Shown here piece after piece: positions 46,915 through 55,675 of a DNA stretch of 64,000 bases. The DNA comes from Raoultibacter massiliensis. GTDB taxonomy: Bacteria > Actinomycetota > Coriobacteriia > Coriobacteriales > Eggerthellaceae. The position numbers were made by a program, and so were the translations under genes. The notes beneath the pieces were generated by a model. That model did not search any database, was not told where the DNA came from, and was given only the letters and a program-made list of their open reading frames with translations. The DNA lies in the NCBI RefSeq assembly GCF_900199545.1, contig NZ_LT962671.1:2558030-2622029 (forward strand). The letters are read 5' to 3'. The first letter of the stretch is position 1. Each line of letters starts with the position of its first letter.

Positions 46915-48309
46915 TTACCGCTTGACGCCCGTACCGGATGCCGCCGCCACCAGGTCCAGGCACTCTTGGCGCGTATGCACGTTCATTTTCTTGAAGATAT
47001 GCTTGTTGTGCGTGCGCACCGTGCTTTCCGAAACGTAGAGGATCTTCGCTATGGCGGGAATGTTTCGCCCGTTCGCCATAAGCTCGAGCACCTCCCGCTC
47101 CCGCTCCGTAAGCCCGTATTCTTGAGCAAGATTGGCGATCGCGGCGTTTTCGGAAGCAGTCTCTGCCTCGGCTTCTTCAAATCGGGTCTTACTGAACGGC
47201 AGCCTATCGACAAGCAGGGCAAGTAACAAAACGAATAGGCAGATAAACACCGACGCCATGTATTCGGAAAGGCCCGACTCGCTGTTCAAAGCATCGAGTG
47301 CGTAAAAGCCGAGCACGTTCAGCACGCAGACGAACCCCGCCAAAAGGCAATATGCAGCGACCGCTTTTCTCGCATCGCCTCTGCCGTAGTCGCGACATAC
47401 AACCTGAAGGAGCAAAAGACCCGTCGTAAACGCCGTTGTGGAAGCGCCGAACGCGGCAAGATGGAGCGGATCGCTCGCGAGGGGAATGCCCAAGCAGAAC
47501 AAACCTACGATGGGGATGAGACACAGAATCGTCTCTTCCGCGTTGACGCGGGCGCGGATGACGAACAACGCGAAGAACAAAACGACCCCCGCCAAAACGA
47601 CGGAAACCATCTCGACGCTGCTGAGCAAAACGATGCCCTCTTCCCACAGCACCATCCGCGAGACGGATGACACGAATCCGAGTGCGCCGAGATACAGGAT
47701 GAGCAGTCCCTTTTCGCTGATTATCTGCCAGACGAACCGCAAGTCGGCGCCCCAGGAAGGATGCGTTGGCGCAATGGCGTTCTCGCTCTTGGAAACTCCG
47801 AGCAGCAGGCTGAGGGACAGCACCGAAAGCACCAGGAACGCAGGCGCCGCAGAAGCATCGCCAATAAAGGCAACGCACAGAAAATGGATCAGCGCTGCGA
47901 GGATCGACGACGAGATGAGATAGATCCACAGGTCGTTCTTCTCAAGCCTAACCGCCTCGTTCACCCACGCAGTGAACAGTATCGCGCAGTAACATGCCAG
48001 CACGATCATGGACAAGACGGATACGAACAGCTCGCCCGAGAGCGCCCAACTTGCCACGAGCAATGCCGCGCCGACGAGAAACGACGCCACGGAAGCAACG
48101 AGCAACGAGCGGCTTGCATCCTTCTTGCTTCGCAGAACGAAAAAGCACATCGCTATCGTTGCGAGCGCAAAGGGAAGATACGTTGCCGCACGAAGCCATT
48201 CGTGCGAAAGCAAGTCGGCGGAAAACATCAGCGTCGGCTCGCGCAACGTAAACGAGTTGGCCGCGACGAAGAAAGAGTAGCCTATTATCAATCGAGCGTT
48301 TCTGTTCAT
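46915..48309 (-). CDS. membrane LuxR-family regulator 7
   Basis: The 464-aa protein has about twelve hydrophobic segments and a C-terminal LTEREREVLELM / VSESTVRTHNKHIFKKM helix-turn-helix, the most canonical of the set. The ATG at 48309 has no Shine-Dalgarno; instead a perfect TATAAT lies 6 bases upstream, so the transcript may start at the ATG itself (leaderless). The longer frame to 48405 runs into the zinc-ribbon gene and is rejected. It converges with reductase 7. Confidence 0.92.
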   Translation of the reverse strand: MNRNARLIIGYSFFVAANSFTLREPTLMFSADLLSHEWLRAATYLPFALATIAMCFFVLRSKKDASRSLLVASVASFLVGAALLVASWALSGELFVSVLSMIVLACYCAILFTAWVNEAVRLEKNDLWIYLISSSILAALIHFLCVAFIGDASAAPAFLVLSVLSLSLLLGVSKSENAIAPTHPSWGADLRFVWQIISEKGLLILYLGALGFVSSVSRMVLWEEGIVLLSSVEMVSVVLAGVVLFFALFVIRARVNAEETILCLIPIVGLFCLGIPLASDPLHLAAFGASTTAFTTGLLLLQVVCRDYGRGDARKAVAAYCLLAGFVCVLNVLGFYALDALNSESGLSEYMASVFICLFVLLLALLVDRLPFSKTRFEEAEAETASENAAIANLAQEYGLTEREREVLELMANGRNIPAIAKILYVSESTVRTHNKHIFKKMNVHTRQECLDLVAAASGTGVKR

Positions 48310-48315
48310 TGGTGC

Positions 48316-48346
48316 ATTATAGCCAATATACGCCCGCGCGGGCCAA
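48316..48346 (-). promoter_or_regulatory. promoter directing a possibly leaderless LuxR 7 mRNA
   Basis: On the minus strand TATAAT (48316-48321) ends 6 bases before the ATG. A TTGGCC (48341-48346) lies upstream with a long 19-base spacer. The predicted start point coincides with the first base of the ATG. Confidence 0.45.
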
Positions 48347-48385
48347 CTTGGCTCTAAACCCCGCCGAGAAGCGTCTACGGTCGCA

Positions 48386-48592
48386 CTAGCCCAAATCCGA
48401 CGCACCTCTAACCCGAACGGCTTTGACTCCCATTGGCTTTCCAGGGGGTTTCACTAGACGCGCGCCGCAAAACGAGCACGTGTCGGTGCTTGGATCATTG
48501 CTTTTTCCGCATTTCAAGCACGTCCCGAACGGACGGGCGAATGATTCTTTACCTGGACACTTGCCGCAATGTACGCACGACAATCCGCACAT
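48386..48592 (-). CDS. small zinc-ribbon protein, 68 aa
   Basis: The product begins MCGLSCVHCGKCPGK and has two further CxxC knuckles, CLKC and CSFC, giving zinc-ribbon pairs plus an N-terminal Cys cluster. GGGGGG precedes the Met at 48592; the longer frame to 48640 has no ribosome site. It is the last gene of the molybdopterin cluster, 117 bases after the MFS gene. Function unknown; a metal-binding or maturation helper is possible. Confidence 0.75.
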   Translation of the reverse strand: MCGLSCVHCGKCPGKESFARPFGTCLKCGKSNDPSTDTCSFCGARLVKPPGKPMGVKAVRVRGASDLG

Positions 48593-48618
48593 TGAAGCCC
48601 CCCTTCTCTTCTCTTTGC

Positions 48619-48657
48619 ATTGGGCGGCTGCCACCTTCATGATGACAGCCGCCCAAT
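48619..48657. terminator. 12-bp hairpin after the MFS gene
   Basis: ATTGGGCGGCTG (48619-48630) pairs perfectly with 48646-48657 around a 15-base loop, between the MFS stop and the zinc-ribbon start. No T-tract on either strand. It may attenuate transcription into the small gene. Confidence 0.5.
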
Positions 48658-48709
48658 CACGTACACTCTTTGCAGCTCAGCGATCTATTCCACTGCACTT
48701 GTCCAATTG

Positions 48710-49972
48710 CTAGTCGACCATCTCGGGTTTCTTGTAGACTTTAACCGCATAAATGATTCCGAAAACCACGAGAACAGCCCAAATCGGAAGCGAAGCCATC
48801 ATGAAAGCATTAGGCCCAACGAACCCGAAAACGACCTGAATAAGAGCGAGAATCATCGAAAGGAAGAACCCAAAAAGGCGGCTCAGCCCGTTATAGATCC
48901 CGATCGCAGTCGGAGTGGCCGCAGCACCAGCGGTTTCCGAAATGGATGTGTTCACCTCCGCCATACCGGCACCGCACTGGGCGCCGATCAGCGCTGCCGC
49001 CACGTAAACAACCACCAACGAGGTCGTCATGCTTGCAACCACGTATCCGATAACGCCAAGGATGACAACGGCCAGCAACGACCACCGACCGAACAGAGAG
49101 CGAAGCTTAGCCCACACAAGGGAGATCAGCAAACCTGCAACCGCCGACACGGCGAGCGCTTGACCTGCTTCGACGGGACCACCGATACCCAAAGCGATAA
49201 GCTGCTGCGAAACTCCCAGGTTGAACGAACCTGCGATAAGCATGTACAGAAGAGCCATAACGATAACGAACCAGCACTGGCCCGAAAGCTTGACCTTCTG
49301 CTTTTTGCCGCTCTCTTTGACCTCGAGCTCCGATTTGCTCGGCATTCCGACGATCACCAGAATCATCGGAATCACAAAGATGCTCATGGCGATGAAGTTC
49401 AACCGCCAGTCGATGGCACCGAGATATCCCGCTGCGAAAGAATAGACGATCGAGCTCGCCTGCATAACCGCAACCGAAGCGGCAATCAAGCCAGCGCGCT
49501 GCGCCGGCGGGAAGTTCGCCACGATGCAGCTCGTGTTGCATCCGTAAACCAAACCGACACCGAACCCAGACAAGAACCGCATGATAACGAACAGCCAAAG
49601 GCCGCCTTGCGGGAATATGCCAGGCACGACATTGCATACCATGGTTATTGCGATACCCGCCACACCGAGCGTCTTGAGCGAAAACCTCTTGCTGGCAGGA
49701 CCAAAAAGAAGGCCCATGATAAACGCCGACAACATCAAGGAAGTCTGAATGCATTGAACGAGCCAGTCGGGATATACCGCACCGGATGCGGCGAACGACT
49801 GCTGCATCGTGCCAAGCACCGGCATGATGAGGCCGGCGGTGTTCGTCAAAGGGGCAAACGACAAGCATGCTGCAACGAGAAGCCATTTCGGCGGGCTTTT
49901 CTTTGCGGGCTTGGCAACCGCCTCCGACGCTCCGCTGCTTTCGGAGCTTGTTTTTATATCTTTGGTTTCCAT
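48710..49972 (-). CDS. MFS transporter
   Basis: The 420-aa product has twelve predicted helices in two halves, with the MFS motif GPASKRFSLKTLGVAG between helices 2 and 3 and MRFLSGFGVGLVYGCNTSC. A 25-residue hydrophilic N-terminus precedes helix 1. The Met at 49972 follows AGGAGGAGAT; the longer frame upstream is spurious. It is 101 bases behind the SLC13-like permease. Together they would move substrate and product of the molybdopterin enzyme; specificity cannot be read from sequence. Confidence 0.93.
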   Translation of the reverse strand: METKDIKTSSESSGASEAVAKPAKKSPPKWLLVAACLSFAPLTNTAGLIMPVLGTMQQSFAASGAVYPDWLVQCIQTSLMLSAFIMGLLFGPASKRFSLKTLGVAGIAITMVCNVVPGIFPQGGLWLFVIMRFLSGFGVGLVYGCNTSCIVANFPPAQRAGLIAASVAVMQASSIVYSFAAGYLGAIDWRLNFIAMSIFVIPMILVIVGMPSKSELEVKESGKKQKVKLSGQCWFVIVMALLYMLIAGSFNLGVSQQLIALGIGGPVEAGQALAVSAVAGLLISLVWAKLRSLFGRWSLLAVVILGVIGYVVASMTTSLVVVYVAAALIGAQCGAGMAEVNTSISETAGAAATPTAIGIYNGLSRLFGFFLSMILALIQVVFGFVGPNAFMMASLPIWAVLVVFGIIYAVKVYKKPEMVD

Positions 49973-50073
49973 ATCTCCTCCTATATAGTGAAGAACATTG
50001 GTTTTGCGCCTTAGCAAGCGCTCCATAAATCGAATACCAGGTCTTGCGACACCGCCTACCGCGCCGCAATCGA

Positions 50074-51513
50074 TCAGAACATTGCGTAAGCGAGAGGAAT
50101 GCCCACTACGGCGACCGCCGCAAACGTCGAGAACGCACAGATCAAAGCTTGCGGGACGATCTCTTTCGTCGTTATCCATTCCGTATTCGCCGCCAGAAGA
50201 GCTCCTGTGGGACTCGCACTCGGCATAAGCAGCCCTATGTCGGAGATGAAACCCAGAATTGCCGCCAGCGCAAGAGGGCTTGCGCCCACAGAGAGCGAGA
50301 GAGAAAACGACAAGGGCACGAGAACGGCACCGCAAACCGAGTTGTTTATTACATTGGTGATTATCAATCCGACAACCGCGATGCCGAGAGCAAGGGCGTA
50401 CGGAGTAGCGCCGGCAAGCATGGGACTCAGCAGATTGAGCAGTGTCGCTGAAAGCCCGGCCTGCTCGGACGAAAGAGCCAAACCCAACGTTATCGCCGCC
50501 GCGATCATGAACACCATATCCCAATATATGCCCGCATTCGCCAGCTCTTTGAACGTAAAGAACGGTTTCCCTTCTCGGTCGCGCAGAAAGATCACCACTC
50601 CGATAACCAGCAGAATGCTTGCCGGAAGACCAAGCGTGGAGAACAGCGCTCGCACGGTATCGTTGGGTATGCAGCCCGGAACAACGGTTATCGCCAGCAA
50701 ACCGACAAGCGACCACGCAGCAATCTTCTGCTTGGCATCGAGAGGATCGCGATGCCCCAGAGGCATTTCGAAACCCTTCAATTTACCCATGTCAGGACGA
50801 ACGACGAAACGACACAGCAGCAGGTACACGCACATGATCGTTAATCCGAGAATCAGGGCGAAAATCAAGTACGTAAGGTAATCGTAGGAGGTGTATGCTC
50901 CGTCCGAAACAGCGAAGAGATACCCGAACGTCGCAACTACGCTGGTCTGAAACGGAAGCGTCATAACACCAACGCATGTCGAAAAAGCAACGCCGACCAG
51001 CATCATCTTGATCCATCGGTCGCCCTTCTCATACCCAACCTTTTCCGCTATGAGATAGACAAAATTCCAACAAATGATGATCGCCGCAAAAATAGCTCCC
51101 GTCATAGACGTGAAATACGCCGCAGCCATGATCGCAATCGTTATCGCCCACGGCCGCCCGCGCAGCAGCTTGAAAGACACTATCCTGTTAGCGATATGCT
51201 CACCGAGGCCAGAACTGATCATAATCGACGAATAAACCAGCATCCAAAGAATGATCTGGATCGTACCGTTGCCCATCGCCGATGCGAACACCGCGGTCAC
51301 GTTGTCGAAGTAACCCGTAAATCCGAACAAGATCAGAGCAATCGCGCTCGACCAGATCATCTCCCCATGAAGCCAAGCATAAAAGGCGCCGATGAATATT
51401 CCCAGTATTTCCATTCCCATCGGAGTCATAGCCCCAATGGGCGGAATAAACCTGAACAGAACCATAATCGCGATAGAGATCGCTGCATTTCGTATATGCT
51501 TCGCATTCCCCAT
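50074..51513 (-). CDS. SLC13/DASS-type anion permease
   Basis: The 479-aa protein has about twelve helices and the symmetric features of the DASS/ArsB superfamily (SSGLGEHIANRIV, TTSMTGAI-like re-entrant segments, NVINNSVCGAVLVPLSFSL, LLMPSASPTGALL). Members import di- or tricarboxylates, sulfate or related anions with Na+. A carboxylate-bearing aromatic would fit the neighbouring oxidoreductase, but this is inference. Only AGGGGCGG, 7-8 bases away, precedes the ATG. FeS protein 196 bases upstream. Confidence 0.88.
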   Translation of the reverse strand: MGNAKHIRNAAISIAIMVLFRFIPPIGAMTPMGMEILGIFIGAFYAWLHGEMIWSSAIALILFGFTGYFDNVTAVFASAMGNGTIQIILWMLVYSSIMISSGLGEHIANRIVSFKLLRGRPWAITIAIMAAAYFTSMTGAIFAAIIICWNFVYLIAEKVGYEKGDRWIKMMLVGVAFSTCVGVMTLPFQTSVVATFGYLFAVSDGAYTSYDYLTYLIFALILGLTIMCVYLLLCRFVVRPDMGKLKGFEMPLGHRDPLDAKQKIAAWSLVGLLAITVVPGCIPNDTVRALFSTLGLPASILLVIGVVIFLRDREGKPFFTFKELANAGIYWDMVFMIAAAITLGLALSSEQAGLSATLLNLLSPMLAGATPYALALGIAVVGLIITNVINNSVCGAVLVPLSFSLSLSVGASPLALAAILGFISDIGLLMPSASPTGALLAANTEWITTKEIVPQALICAFSTFAAVAVVGIPLAYAMF

Positions 51514-51709
51514 TGTGCGAACCGCCCCCTTCTACGAGATAGAGCAGATGGTTTCCGCGATGTCGAGCAATCACATGAAACCATATGCGCCACCCCGCCA
51601 ACGTTCCAATTTAGAATCGTCGCATCGTTAAACGCCGGCCGACATCCCACCGATGCCGGCCTGATGGCGGCCAACCGAGCGCAGATTCCGCCAGCCAGCC
51701 GCCTTTCAG

Positions 51710-52042
51710 CTAAACAGAAAAGATTACCGAACGCGGATTATCCGTAAGCAAAGCACTCAATTCTTCGAAATCGCCAAACTTCATGCAGTTCGTCTGGCAA
51801 TGATGTACGCAGGCGGGAAGCTTCCCTTTTTCCACGCGATCGGCGCACATGTCGCAAAGCTTCGTCGGCGTAGGCAAAAAGGTGAGTTCCCATTGCCCGT
51901 TGCGATTCTTGATGGGGCCGTACTGGGAAATCTTAATTCCCCACTCGCCTGCTTCGAGCTTCTTGTCTTGAGCGCAGGCCATCTCGCAAGCATGGCACCC
52001 GGTGCAGTACTCGTAGTTGATAAACAATCCCATTTTGCTCAT
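51710..52042 (-). CDS. short 4Fe-4S electron-transfer subunit
   Basis: The 110-aa product has one classical cluster motif CTGCHACEMAC (Cys13, 16, 19, 23) and a second group CDMCADR...ACVHHCQTNC (Cys63, 66, 78, 82, 86), so two clusters at most. DmsB/PhsB-type subunits are about twice as long with four clusters. There is no signal peptide or membrane helix. GGGAGGATGG precedes the ATG, 15 bases after the large-subunit stop, so it is the co-translated partner of the molybdopterin enzyme. Confidence 0.92.
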   Translation of the reverse strand: MSKMGLFINYEYCTGCHACEMACAQDKKLEAGEWGIKISQYGPIKNRNGQWELTFLPTPTKLCDMCADRVEKGKLPACVHHCQTNCMKFGDFEELSALLTDNPRSVIFSV

Positions 52043-52057
52043 CTTCCATCCTCCCTT

Positions 52058-54433
52058 CTACGCGTTCGCCGGCGGCTCGACGAGGCCGCGATACGTCAGC
52101 TCATGGAATCCGCCGTTTACAGTCTGCTGACCAGGCGTGATCCTGCTGTTCTCATCGGTGCATTTGTACACTTTGCAAAGTGTGCCGCGATACGGTGCGC
52201 CGAAACTGTACGCGCCTGGATTGCACTGCTCAACGAGATTGTTGATGTTCGATTCGAACACACCGTAGAACGAAGGCTCCTCAGGATCCTGTTCGGGGAA
52301 CCACCAACCATGATCGGCCGACACACACCCTTCGAGCATTCCGTCGTTAACCCAGGCGCGCTGGCGGCAGCGGCCAATTCCGTTTTCGATCCATACCCAT
52401 TCGTTGTTTTCGATTCCGTACTTCGCGGCATCTTTAGGGTTGATCTCGACGATGGGATCGGGGCGCGTAGCGCGCATATGGGGCTGATCGCGCTGCTCGG
52501 AGTGGAAGTATTCCCAGTTACGAGCACCAGTCGTCAACACAAGCGGATATTCCTCGAACAACTCCGGCGTCGAGTACGGGCTCTCGTCGGGTTCCTGGTA
52601 AGTCGGAACCGGCGAAAAGCCGAACTGAGCGAACAACGTGGAATACAGCTCGATTCGACCCGTCGGGGTGCCGAAGCCAACCGCGCCGTCGGGACGCAGC
52701 TTGCCGCTCTCGTGCTTCCCGTACTCGTACTCGGGCCACAGATATCCCGTGTCGTCCATCAGCTCGTGCCACGTAGAAGTCGGATGGTCGGCGCACGTGA
52801 TGATGTACTCGAGCAAATCGACATCGTCGTTGATGTTCTTCTCCTTGAAGAACTCGGGATTCATGCGCTGACCGACCAGCACGCAGATCTCTTCGTCGGA
52901 TTTGCACTCATAGTATTCCGAGATCTTTCGCGTCGCGCGAACAGGCGTGTACCACAGACGAAGCGTATTGCGCTCCCAGTTGAACGCGACGGGCAGGACC
53001 AGATCGGCAAGCGCCTGGATCGTCGGCGTCATATGGTAATCGCATACAACGGTGAACTCGACCTTCTTAAGCGCATTGTAAGCACGCGGTGCATCTGCAG
53101 ACATGTTGGCGATAGGATTGGTGCCCGTCATCCAGCACATCGTCAGAGGATAGGGCTTGCCCGTTTCGAGGGTACGCAGGCACTCGTCACCCAGACCGAC
53201 GGTCGTCATGCCGGCCTCGCGCATGGGATAGCCCTTGTAGCCGATGCGCTTCTCCATGGTTTCGGGCGCAATCTGCCCGTCGGTACTGCCGCCCGCATAC
53301 GCCATGAGAACGCCAACGCCCCACGGGTCCGAAGCGATAACGTTGCTGCCGGGCTTTTCGTAGTTGCCGGTGATGGCAAGCATTCCGAACATCGCAAAGT
53401 ACGCAGAAACGCCGTTGCGCTTGTGGTCGTTCGATACGGCAAAGGGGAAGGCGCACGGACCGTTGGTCGCGATGAGACGAGCGGCCCGACGAATGTCCTC
53501 GGCATCGCACCAGGCGATTTCCGCTGCGCGCTCGGGAGTCCACTCCGCACAAGCCGCAGCATACTCTTCGAAACCGTAGCACCAATACTCGACGAACTCG
53601 TGATCGTAAAGGCCCTCTTCGATGATGACAGTATTCATGGCCATGGCAACCGCGCCGTCGGCAGCGGGGCGAATCGGGATGTAGACCTCAGCGCGCGATG
53701 CAAGCCAGTTGACGCGAGGGTCGACCACTACCAGCTTCGAGCCGCCTTTCTGCATGCAGTCGGTAATCCATGCGCCGAAGAAAGCGTCTGCGTTGGAGAT
53801 GAGAGGATTAGACCCCCAGATCAGAATCGTACCAGGGAATTCATACTGAGGATGATCGTAGCGTGATTCGTTGAACTGACCCATATCGGGCTCAGGCAGA
53901 CCGCCCATGATCGCGCCCGTTGATGCAGAACGAGGAAGGGCACACGAATCGCCCGAGAAAAGCGAGCAGAACACATTGGGGCTGCGAAACGCATTGCGCA
54001 CCACCCACGGCATATGGAAGCACACGTTGCGGCCTGTGCCTACGAAACCGAAAACTGTTTCAGGACCGTACTTGCCGGTAAGCTCGTTGTACTTCTCTTC
54101 AATGAGATCGAGCGCTTCGTCCCAGCTGATCCGCTCCCATTTATCCTTACCGCGATCCTCCTTGGCACGCTTCATGGGATACTTCAGGCGACCTTCGCCG
54201 TAAGCCGCTTCGGTCAAATTCAAGCAACGTGCGCAAAGCCTACCGTTGTTGTAAGGGAACAGCGGATCCCCTTCTGCGTGGTCAAGCTTTCCATCTTTCA
54301 TATAGTAAAGAATGCCGCAACTGTTGTGGCATCCAGGAGGAGTGAACTGGAAGCTACGGCAAACCGTGAACTCATCTTCCTCCCATTGAAGCTCGCCCTT
54401 ATGGTAGAGCTCCTCAAGTGATTTCCTCTCCAA
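52058..54433 (-). CDS. molybdopterin (bis-MGD) oxidoreductase, large subunit
   Basis: From a TTG at 54433 (AGAGGAG at 9-10 bases) the product is 791 aa; no Met occurs before homology begins. It has the DMSO-reductase-family layout: RISWDEALDLI, WGSNPLISNADAF, NDHKRNGVSAYFAMFGMLAITGNYEKPGSN, MTGTNPIANM, ending in the beta-barrel domain (EINPKDAAKYGIENNEWV). The putative Mo-ligand loop is SGDSCALPRSAS. The N-terminal Cys motif GCHNSCGILY lacks the usual third Cys. No Tat signal, so it is probably cytoplasmic. With the short FeS subunit this recalls pyrogallol transhydroxylase and catechol dehydroxylases; the substrate is unknown. Confidence 0.93.
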   Translation of the reverse strand: MERKSLEELYHKGELQWEEDEFTVCRSFQFTPPGCHNSCGILYYMKDGKLDHAEGDPLFPYNNGRLCARCLNLTEAAYGEGRLKYPMKRAKEDRGKDKWERISWDEALDLIEEKYNELTGKYGPETVFGFVGTGRNVCFHMPWVVRNAFRSPNVFCSLFSGDSCALPRSASTGAIMGGLPEPDMGQFNESRYDHPQYEFPGTILIWGSNPLISNADAFFGAWITDCMQKGGSKLVVVDPRVNWLASRAEVYIPIRPAADGAVAMAMNTVIIEEGLYDHEFVEYWCYGFEEYAAACAEWTPERAAEIAWCDAEDIRRAARLIATNGPCAFPFAVSNDHKRNGVSAYFAMFGMLAITGNYEKPGSNVIASDPWGVGVLMAYAGGSTDGQIAPETMEKRIGYKGYPMREAGMTTVGLGDECLRTLETGKPYPLTMCWMTGTNPIANMSADAPRAYNALKKVEFTVVCDYHMTPTIQALADLVLPVAFNWERNTLRLWYTPVRATRKISEYYECKSDEEICVLVGQRMNPEFFKEKNINDDVDLLEYIITCADHPTSTWHELMDDTGYLWPEYEYGKHESGKLRPDGAVGFGTPTGRIELYSTLFAQFGFSPVPTYQEPDESPYSTPELFEEYPLVLTTGARNWEYFHSEQRDQPHMRATRPDPIVEINPKDAAKYGIENNEWVWIENGIGRCRQRAWVNDGMLEGCVSADHGWWFPEQDPEEPSFYGVFESNINNLVEQCNPGAYSFGAPYRGTLCKVYKCTDENSRITPGQQTVNGGFHELTYRGLVEPPANA

Positions 54434-54664
54434 TGCGATCTTCTCCTCTCTGAGTGTACGCCCGGAAGCCTTTCGGTTTCGCGAGCACCTGTTGATGAAG
54501 GCTGCGCAAGCCAGATGAAAAACGAAGTCGAAAACGCTGCCAAACCACTCGCCGACTTCTCGACCCACCTTTCATGGGAGGTATTTTAGAGAGCGCCACT
54601 ACGCTACGTGGCCTTATTTTCTCCACTATGAATACGGTTTCATTGGGCGAAAATACAATGAGCC
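54434..54664 (-). promoter_or_regulatory. control region upstream of the molybdopterin gene
   Basis: These 231 bases contain a TCATTG/CAATGA dyad (about 54639-54660) and a GCCAC/GTGGC dyad (about 54596-54613). The length suggests a separate promoter for the Mo enzyme rather than simple read-through from the upstream gene. Inference only. Confidence 0.35.
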
Positions 54665-55552
54665 TTACAGGTAGTTCCGATGAATGAGATAGTCACGAAC
54701 CTCGTACCAATGCTCGGGCTTGACGAGGTAGTAGAGATACGAATCTACGATGTCGTACCGGGCGAGGCCGCGCCCGACTATTTTGAAATGCTCGATGTTG
54801 AGATCCTTGGAATAGCGGGACGCGTCTTCGTTTCGCAAAAAGGCGTCACCGTACAAAAGCCCTTGCAGGAACCCATACGCCTGAGGCGATGCCTCGTGCT
54901 TGCATGTAAATCCTGAAGGCCTTCCCTTCACCTGATCTTCGCTTGTTTTGGAGTAATGAACCTTCCTGAACGGACAGCGCAGCATGCAATATTCGTTCAC
55001 CATCACCTCGATCTTATCGGGGCGCGAAAGCTCACGAATGAATCCTTCGTCCTTCGTCAGATTGTAGCTCAAAACCACTCTATCAAACCCTGCGAGCTCT
55101 TGCTCGATCGCCTCTTTGCTTTCGATTTCCTTAGTGGTCGAAGAAACGCGGATTAGCTGCGGATGATTGCTTTTGACGTACGCGTTAACCTCATTCGAGA
55201 AAATGATCACCCCGTTGCGTACCGGCGAGGATGCTGCAAGAGCCTCGGCTATCTGTCGACTATACGCATCGTCTTCGATTGCGGCAGCATCGACATATTG
55301 ATTGGTAAACGTGGCGTTGCATCCGACACCGAGTTCATTATACATGCTGATCAAATTACGAATTTTTCCGATATCGGACAACGGTCCGAAATTGTTTCTA
55401 CCACCGCACCACCGACTTCCGGAAAAGCCTCCGTATACGCTTTCGATCGCAACGTCGTCGAAAAAAATATCCCGGGCATCGCGGTAAAACGAAAGAAACA
55501 GAAGGTTTATCTCCGAAAACTCGGTCATTCCGGGCAAAGTAACTTTTTTCAT
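54665..55552 (-). CDS. TIM-barrel-like protein resembling U32/UbiU-V proteins
   Basis: The 295-aa soluble product has alternating strands and helices (ELGVGCNATFTN, GVIIFSNEVNAYV, DRVVLSYNLTKDEGFIREL) and the segment IEVMVNEYCMLRCPFRKVHYS followed by GFTCKHE. Peptidase-U32-like and UbiU/UbiV proteins have a similar strand, VNxxC, and further Cys that bind a 4Fe-4S cluster for O2-independent hydroxylation. The match is by eye only. The Met at 55552 follows GAGGCGG. Sitting between a regulator and the Mo enzyme, it may be an accessory or a second catalytic protein. Confidence 0.55.
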   Translation of the reverse strand: MKKVTLPGMTEFSEINLLFLSFYRDARDIFFDDVAIESVYGGFSGSRWCGGRNNFGPLSDIGKIRNLISMYNELGVGCNATFTNQYVDAAAIEDDAYSRQIAEALAASSPVRNGVIIFSNEVNAYVKSNHPQLIRVSSTTKEIESKEAIEQELAGFDRVVLSYNLTKDEGFIRELSRPDKIEVMVNEYCMLRCPFRKVHYSKTSEDQVKGRPSGFTCKHEASPQAYGFLQGLLYGDAFLRNEDASRYSKDLNIEHFKIVGRGLARYDIVDSYLYYLVKPEHWYEVRDYLIHRNYL

Positions 55553-55675
55553 GAGACCGCCTCGCACTCGAACCTGGGCTTTCGGGCGATTATGGCATCA
55601 CCAGCAACGAGACGATCCCCCATTTTCCCTCATAAGAAAAGCTTTTTATTGTAGATTTGCACAACGAAAACCCCC

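Noticed and set aside
49973-50716. Upstream extension of the MFS reading frame
   Set aside because: Overlaps the SLC13-like permease gene antiframe; a strong Shine-Dalgarno at 49973-49982 sets the start at 49972.
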